Under the pieces are notes generated by a model. It had not been told where the DNA came from. It saw nothing but the letters and a program-made list of their open reading frames with translations, and did no database searches. The position numbers were made by a program, and so were the translations under genes. Below are positions 59,255 through 64,000 of a DNA stretch of 64,000 nt, piece by piece. Origin of the DNA: JAICJC01 sp963709425 (GTDB lineage: Bacteria > Actinomycetota > Thermoleophilia > Gaiellales > JAICJC01); assembly GCA_963709425.1 (NCBI GenBank), contig CAVPWG010000005.1, positions 496,001 to 560,000 of the forward strand. The letters run 5' to 3'. Position 1 is the first letter of the stretch, and each line of letters opens with the position of its first letter.

Positions 59255-59413
59255 TCAGTACCACCTGCCACGCGCGAATCCGCCGAAGGCGACCAAGCCG
59301 ATCAGGGCGATGATCACCCCAAGCACGAGGCTCACAAAGAGCGCCACGACGATCCCGACGATCACGACGATGCCGCCAACCGTTATCCCGCCGATCTTGC
59401 GATCTCCAGTCAT
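59255..59413 (-). CDS. 52-residue membrane protein with strong ribosome-binding site
   Basis: MTGDRKIGGITVGGIVVIVG runs into a long hydrophobic stretch (IVVALFVSLVLGVIIALIGL) and ends FARGRWY. Probably two short or one long membrane helix. GGGAGGAG stands 7 bases before the ATG, so expression is very likely. Gly- and Val-rich peptides of this sort are found next to stress genes in actinobacteria, but no function is known. Confidence 0.7.
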   Translation of the reverse strand: MTGDRKIGGITVGGIVVIVGIVVALFVSLVLGVIIALIGLVAFGGFARGRWY

Positions 59414-59564
59414 GACATGCTCCTCCCTTGGATTTCAGGCCTCCGGCTGCTCCTCGCGGGTGAGGAAGCTTGCTCCTCCCGCCGCCGCTCCGCAAGCCCG
59501 GCCCGCTGTTGCGCCGCCAAAAACAGGAGGCCCTGAATTGCGCGGTGACTACACGGACGCGTGC

Positions 59565-60704
59565 TCACGACCGCCTGAGGGTGAACCATGGGTCGCTGGC
59601 AAACGCTCGGTACTGGGCGAGCGAGGCCGCGCTCGTGTCGACGAAGTCAGCCAGATTCCCGCGCCCGTTGTTCCAGATGCCGTAAGCCACGCATTGCGGA
59701 TACTGCTTCACCGCCATGCGGGTAGAGGTGATCAGGCTGTTGCCGGTGACCGAGCCATCCTTGTCATACCTTCCCGACGAGTCGGTCACAACCTTCCCCT
59801 GCTGGAACCCGCTCTCGCAGATCATGAACGGCTTCTGGTGGTCGACCGCCCACTGGTAGAAGCTGCCATAGACCGGCGGGTGGACGGCCTCGAACGGGAA
59901 TGTCTCACGGTACAGGTCCATACCGCTCCAGTCGACAACATCGCCACCCGGCCAGTACGGCTGCCACGGGCCGCCGGTCTTCGACGGTCCGGTCGTCTGC
60001 TGGGCGCAGAACACCCAGATGCAGTTGCCACCCGCCGCCAGCGTCGCCTTCTCGGCGTTGAACACCATCCAGATGTGCCTCCAGGCGGCGGCGAAGGCCG
60101 CCTCACCACCCGTCCCAAGGCCGCCCTGCCACGCACCGTAGTACGGGTTGTGAGGGCCGTTCGGCTCCTGCCAGAGCCGGAAGATCACCGGCACCCCAAG
60201 CGCCTTCAACCCGATCGCGACCGACCGCCAGTAAGAGTCGAACTCGCCGTTGGTGATCCGATCGATGCCCCGCCCGTAGGAGGTCGTGCTCAGGTCGCCC
60301 TGACCTGACCAGCCCGAGGACTTAACGGGAAACCTGGCCGGCGACCCGAAGGACGTCATCGGCACGACGCCCGGCGCGCTCAGCTTGGAGTCCGCGATCG
60401 CCGCCGCGCTCGGGCACTTCGCGAGCCAGCCGTAGCGCCGATTCCGGAACCCCATCCGCCGCCGGAGTTGGGTCTCGATCCCGTTCGCCGTCGCGAAGCC
60501 GCGCGTCGTGTCGTCGGCGCCAAAGTAGGCGCCCGTGGCCGGAATCAGCAGGCCACCCCAGCTGCCGACGATCACCGGGTCGCGTGCGGGTGAGACGGCC
60601 GCCGCCGAGGGCGCGCTCCGCAGTCCCAGCCCGACGGCGAGCCCACCGGCCGCCGCGACCTCGAAAAGCCCGCGCCGGGTCACCGTCATCGATGGCGTGA
60701 ACAT
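59565..60704 (-). CDS. Tat-exported glycoside hydrolase-like protein (GH26-like barrel)
   Basis: A 379-residue secreted protein. The signal TRRGLFEVAAAGGLAVGLG has a twin arginine. The mature part resembles a TIM-barrel glycanase: FRLWQEPNGPHNPYYG with a likely acid/base Glu (about Glu180) and PFMICESGFQQG with a likely nucleophile (about Glu297); both positions fit GH26-type mannanases. ATG is chosen; a GTG 9 bp upstream is possible. Substrate unproven. Confidence 0.78.
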   Translation of the reverse strand: MFTPSMTVTRRGLFEVAAAGGLAVGLGLRSAPSAAAVSPARDPVIVGSWGGLLIPATGAYFGADDTTRGFATANGIETQLRRRMGFRNRRYGWLAKCPSAAAIADSKLSAPGVVPMTSFGSPARFPVKSSGWSGQGDLSTTSYGRGIDRITNGEFDSYWRSVAIGLKALGVPVIFRLWQEPNGPHNPYYGAWQGGLGTGGEAAFAAAWRHIWMVFNAEKATLAAGGNCIWVFCAQQTTGPSKTGGPWQPYWPGGDVVDWSGMDLYRETFPFEAVHPPVYGSFYQWAVDHQKPFMICESGFQQGKVVTDSSGRYDKDGSVTGNSLITSTRMAVKQYPQCVAYGIWNNGRGNLADFVDTSAASLAQYRAFASDPWFTLRRS

Positions 60705-60849
60705 TGCCGACACGCCGGCGATCCTACTCCGCGCGAAGGCAGGTGGTCCTGGGCCTCATGGGACCTTGTCGAGCGAGAACCCGCAGCGTGCGGCAAGAAC
60801 AGCGGCAGCCCGCCTGCGCAACGGCAAGGTTCAGCGGCGTGTCGTCGGA

Positions 60850-61119
60850 TCAGGCATGCGCGACGACTTCGCGCACTTCCACACCCTCGAGCTCTACCGC
60901 GTCGATGCCCTGGACCATCGCTCGGATCCGATCGCCCGCCTGGTTCGCGGCGTCTTCCGAATCGAAGACGATCATCGAGAGCCCGGTGTTGTCCTTCCAC
61001 GTCCAGTAGCCAGCCCGGAACCCGGGCGCCTGAGAGACCCCGGGAACCACGTCTTCATTCAGCCCCTTCTGAGCAGATTCGCGATCGTTGATGGTGACTC
61101 TGACGACGAGGGCGTGCAC
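60850..61119 (-). CDS. Small ABM-like (dimeric alpha-beta barrel) protein
   Basis: An 89-residue protein starting at GTG with the perfect AAGGAGGT 5 bases upstream. VHALVVRVTINDRESAQKGL, GFRAGYWTWKDNTGLSMIVF and DSEDAANQAGDRIRA follow the ferredoxin-like barrel pattern of antibiotic biosynthesis monooxygenase-like proteins. Function unknown. Confidence 0.78.
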   Translation of the reverse strand: MHALVVRVTINDRESAQKGLNEDVVPGVSQAPGFRAGYWTWKDNTGLSMIVFDSEDAANQAGDRIRAMVQGIDAVELEGVEVREVVAHA

Positions 61120-61200
61120 GTTGACCTCCTTGGGTCGGTCTGGACTAACGCGGCATTCTCCCACGCGGACTGGGCGACCGCTATGCCCGCCCGCCCTGGC

Positions 61201-61697
61201 TCAGTCGGCGCGGCTGTTGAGCGAGGTGACCATGGCCGGGTCGCGATGGTCGAAGACAGCGAGACACCGGTGTCGAGACCGGCGATGCAGGTCATCTGCT
61301 CATCCGCTCGAAGTCGAAGATGTCGATGTTCTCCCGCTGACGCTCAGGGCGTACCGACTTCGGTATGACGATGACGCCGCGCTGGATCAACCACCGGAGG
61401 GACGACCTGACCGACGGACTTGCCGTGTGCCGCCCCGATCTCGCTGAGCAGCGGATTGGAGAAGACGTCGTTCCGGCCTTCGGCGAACGGGCCCCAGGAT
61501 TCGATCTGGATGCCAGGCTCGCGCATCAACTCCTGGTCGGCGGTGCGCTGGAAGAACGCGCGCGGTAGCCGGCCTCGAGCGCATCGAGGACGGTCTGCTC
61601 GGTCTGTTCGGCGGGGATCTGGAAGACGCCAAAGCCGTGGACCGGCATCTTGGACGCCGTTGTTGAGGGTCAACGATGGAGCGGCGGCACCAGGCAT
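61201..61697 (-). pseudogene. Aldo/keto reductase with internal deletion and frameshifts
   Basis: The N-terminus (AAAPSLTLNNGVQ, then frame-shifted GFGVFQIPAEQTEQTVLDAL) jumps directly to RTADQELMREPGIQIESWGP and FAEGRNDVFSNPLLSEIGAA, followed in another frame by RWLIQRGVIVIPKSVRPERQ. About 100 residues containing the catalytic Tyr and Lys are deleted and at least three frameshifts are present. It resembles 2,5-diketo-D-gluconate reductase types. It is clearly inactive. Confidence 0.8.
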
Positions 61698-61876
61698 GAC
61701 AATCCCCCTGGATAGTTGGAACGTTGTGATCGGGCGAGTCCGCGAGGGACATGCCCAACTCGGGCTGGCCCAAGCGTGCGCTGGTAGGCCCCGCTCGGCC
61801 CGAGGGACGCCGACTCGGCGTTGTCGATCGCTGCGTCGAGAAAACCGCGCTTCCCGTGGGTAGCATCCGCCCGACC

Positions 61877-62014
61877 ATGCGAGTCACTTTGACAGTGTTC
61901 GTGGTGCCGACGCTCATTCCACCGGCCAAGGCCAAACCGCGCGAGCGTTGCGACTGGTGCGGCGACAAGTTCGACCCGGACGGGAACTGCACGAGCTGCC
62001 ACCGGCCCGCCTAA
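61877..62014 (+). CDS. Possible 45-residue zinc-finger protein
   Basis: A short frame MRVTLTVFVVPTLIPPAKAK, then CDWCGDKFDPDGNCTSCHRP, with two CxxC pairs able to bind zinc. No ribosome-binding site is obvious. It lies ahead of the arginase-family gene by 67 bp. Family unknown. Confidence 0.4.
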   Translation: MRVTLTVFVVPTLIPPAKAKPRERCDWCGDKFDPDGNCTSCHRPA

Positions 62015-62081
62015 TACCCGCCTTGCTGGTTCCGACTCGAGCGCTGTCTTGTCATGATCGCCGGACCAAGAAGGTGCCTCG

Positions 62082-62966
62082 ATGACGGTCGAGTTGGTGG
62101 AGATCCCCTGCGGCCTCGGGCTGCTCCCGCGCGGAGTTGAGAACGCCCCTGCCGCGCTCCACAGTGCCGGGCTGCCGCGGCGGCTGCGCGTGCGCAGAGT
62201 GCACACCGTGCCCTGCCCCAGGGCCGAAGCCACACGTGACGAGGAAACCGCCCTGCTTCGCCCCTCGGAGCTGATCGACATGGCGACACGGCTGGCCGAC
62301 ACGATCGGGCAGGTGCTGGACGCCGGGGCCGTGCCCGTGGTCGTCGGCGGTGATTGCTCCATCCTCCTGGGATCGATGCTGGCCCTGCGCCGCCGCGGCC
62401 GCTACGGGCTGCTTTTCGTGGACGGCCACGCCGACTTCTGGCACCCCAGCCAGGACGACCTCGGCGAGGCGGCGTCGGTCGACCTCGCCCTCGCCACCGG
62501 CCGCGGCCCATCCACTGTGACCAACCTCGAAGGCCTGGCACCTCTGGTGCGCGACGAGGACGTCGCCGTACTCGGCTATCGCTCAGCCGTCAACGACGAC
62601 TACCTCGGCCAGCACGTCCGCGACACGGCGATCACCGTGCAGGATCTGGGCGATGTGAACCGGGACGGCATCGAGGCATGCACAGAACGCGCGTTGGCCA
62701 CGGCCGCCCGGCCGGGCCTGGCGGGGTGCTGGCTGCACTTCGATGTCGATGTGTTGGACGATGCGCTTATGCCCGCCGTCGACTACCGCGAGCCGGGTGG
62801 CCTCACCTGGGAGCAGGCGGGCCACACGCTGGCCGCTGCCGCCGCCACAAACCGCCTGACCGGGGTGCAGCTCACCATCTACAACCCGGCCCTGGACGCA
62901 CCCGGTGCCCCCCTCGCCGATCGTATCGTCGACCTGCTGGCACGCGGCCTGGCCGCGTCGCTGTGA
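62082..62966 (+). CDS. Arginase-family hydrolase
   Basis: A 294-residue ureohydrolase. Metal ligands are seen in FVDGHADF (Asp114, His116, Asp118) and LHFDVDVLDD (Asp221, Asp223). The first ligand position, usually GGDHS, is GGDCS (Cys92), so one of the two metals may be held differently or absent. The specificity loop residues of true arginases are not clear; agmatinase, formimidoylglutamase or other amidinohydrolase activity is possible. Confidence 0.85.
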   Translation: MTVELVEIPCGLGLLPRGVENAPAALHSAGLPRRLRVRRVHTVPCPRAEATRDEETALLRPSELIDMATRLADTIGQVLDAGAVPVVVGGDCSILLGSMLALRRRGRYGLLFVDGHADFWHPSQDDLGEAASVDLALATGRGPSTVTNLEGLAPLVRDEDVAVLGYRSAVNDDYLGQHVRDTAITVQDLGDVNRDGIEACTERALATAARPGLAGCWLHFDVDVLDDALMPAVDYREPGGLTWEQAGHTLAAAAATNRLTGVQLTIYNPALDAPGAPLADRIVDLLARGLAASL

Positions 62967-63183
62967 GCGGCAACTCCGAGGCACGGCGCTCCCAAATCGA
63001 CGCCTCCCCCTGAGCCGGGCGGTGAAAACGACGACGGTTCTTGGGAGGTGGCTGGTTGAGGAGTGACGCCCGATTGGGGCGTAGTATTTGGGAACGTCGC
63101 CCGACGGCGCGAGCGACGCACAGGCAGAGGTCGTCGGAGACCCGTGTACGTTCGCCGTCGCGTCGTCTGGAGCACGGGAGACC

Positions 63184-63744
63184 ATGACCACGCTTGACAA
63201 CCGGCCGAACACCGCACTCCTCGTCGTCGACGTGCAGAACGCCGCTGTCGAGAGGGCTCACGAGCGCGCCGCGGTCGTCGCGAATGTCGGCAGCCTCGTC
63301 GAGAAGGCGCGGCGGGAAGGGGTCCCTCTTGTCTGGGTCCAGCACTGCGACGAGCAGCTTGCAAAGGAGACCGAGGCTTGGCAGATCGTCCCGGAGCTGA
63401 GTCCGGGCGACACCGAGCCGCTGGTCGAAAAGAGCTACGGCGACTCCTTCGAGGACACCACCCTTGAGACCGTGCTGTCCGGCCTCGGTGTCGGCCGGCT
63501 GGTCGTCGTCGGCGCACAGACCGACTGGTGCGTCCGCTCAACGCTGCATGGCGCCCTCGCCAGGGGGTACGACGCGACCCTCGTAAGCGACGCCCACACA
63601 ACGGAGGACCAGACGGCGTGGGGGGCGCCGCGCCCGGACCAGGTCATCGCGCACACGAATCTGTACTGGGCCTACCAGACGGCGCCGGGGCGAACCGCCG
63701 GGACCGTCAGGACCAAGGACGTCGACTTCGGCAGCACATCCTGA
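63184..63744 (+). CDS. Isochorismatase-family cysteine hydrolase
   Basis: A 186-residue protein with the catalytic triad Asp16 (LVVDVQNA), Lys83 (VEKSYGDSF) and Cys116 (GAQTDWCVRSTLHGAL). The family includes nicotinamidases and other amide hydrolases; the metal-binding residues of nicotinamidases are not clearly present. GGGAG precedes the ATG. Neighbouring genes give no pathway. Confidence 0.88.
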   Translation: MTTLDNRPNTALLVVDVQNAAVERAHERAAVVANVGSLVEKARREGVPLVWVQHCDEQLAKETEAWQIVPELSPGDTEPLVEKSYGDSFEDTTLETVLSGLGVGRLVVVGAQTDWCVRSTLHGALARGYDATLVSDAHTTEDQTAWGAPRPDQVIAHTNLYWAYQTAPGRTAGTVRTKDVDFGSTS

Positions 63745-63781
63745 CGCCTGGGCGACGGGTGGTGCCTGACTCTGCCGGCGT

Positions 63782-64000
63782 CTAGGAGATCGTGATCGCG
63801 CCATGGACGCCGACCACGCGCCAGTGGCCGTGTCGGAGTTTGACGTTGTAGACAAGCCACTGGCCGTCCTTGCCGGCGGCCCAGCGGTTGTTCCCGACGC
63901 GCGCGAACCCGCTGTTGATCCAGGTCACCGGCCCGAGGGCTACGAGCACCCCGCCATGGACGATCTCGCCGGGCGATCCCGAGCTGCGGCCTCCGATCAC
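63782..64000 (-). CDS. C-terminal part of an unidentified protein (window edge)
   Basis: The frame runs in from the window edge and ends WRVVGVHGAITIS with a stop. The visible 72 residues are beta-rich (GGVLVALGPVTWINSGFARV, GQWLVYNVKLRHGHW). No family is recognised; the true start may lie outside. Confidence 0.5.
   Translation of the reverse strand: MIGGRSSGSPGEIVHGGVLVALGPVTWINSGFARVGNNRWAAGKDGQWLVYNVKLRHGHWRVVGVHGAITIS

Noticed and set aside
1..64000. CRISPR array, rRNA genes, replication origin
   Set aside because: No evenly spaced repeats, rRNA signatures or DnaA-box clusters were seen on either strand.

Overview
The window is high-GC DNA from an actinobacterium-like genome. The many LuxR/BTAD/GntR/TetR regulators, start codons that overlap the preceding stop (ATGA, GTGA, TTGA), frequent GTG and TTG starts and Tat-type secreted proteins suggest a soil lineage near Thermoleophilia (Solirubrobacterales or Gaiellales). 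This placement is inference: no rRNA or other marker gene is present.

Layout. 0-5.6 kb: a multicopper oxidase carrying a tandem metal-binding insert and a His-rich linker, divergent from a winged-helix regulator, a thioredoxin-reductase-like flavoprotein without redox cysteines, a quinone-oxidoreductase-like protein and a DUF4396 membrane protein. 5.6-8 kb: an ArsR/SRPBCC pair behind a palindromic promoter, and a MetE-like methyltransferase. 8-10.3 kb: a repeat, a strong hairpin and a run of gene fragments (beta-propeller, XamI-type restriction enzyme, MarR). 8.7-16.1 kb: two related aminotransferase/SDR modules (the first truncated), a TetR regulator, another SDR and an AHL-lactonase-like hydrolase. 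16.2-27.3 kb: two divergent operons around one GntR operator, encoding a complete dipeptide-type ABC transporter, an acyl-CoA ligase, a ketopantoate-reductase-like enzyme, a gamma-glutamyltransferase-like hydrolase and a broken M20 peptidase; together they look like an uptake and breakdown route for gamma-glutamyl or peptide-like compounds. 27.3-39.7 kb: a sulfite-exporter-like permease, secreted proteins, a large LuxR ATPase regulator, a MarR/SDR pair with two operator-like palindromes, and a cupin-Rieske-oxidoreductase operon. 39.7-50 kb: small genes, an APC permease with its GntR regulator and a flavin monooxygenase fused to cytochrome b5. 50-64 kb: a DUF2339 membrane protein, a methyltransferase, a BTAD regulator, hydrolases, a GH26-like secreted protein, an arginase-family enzyme and an isochorismatase-family hydrolase.

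The most unusual signal is a dispersed cassette of about 245 bp, present three times (near 8.0, 27.4 and 59.0 kb). Each copy begins with the 3' end of a tRNA (T arm plus acceptor strand) and continues directly into a small open frame whose C-terminus is conserved (QEVWALRKMGYFKIGQ). One copy is intact, one is frameshifted and one carries two compensating indels. Two degenerate tRNA-Ser(UGA)-like sequences also lie in the window. Together with at least ten truncated or frameshifted genes, this points to repeated recombination or integration, possibly at tRNA 3' ends.

Several real genes are very short (32-58 codons); some have strong Shine-Dalgarno sites. No CRISPR array, rRNA operon or intact tRNA was found.
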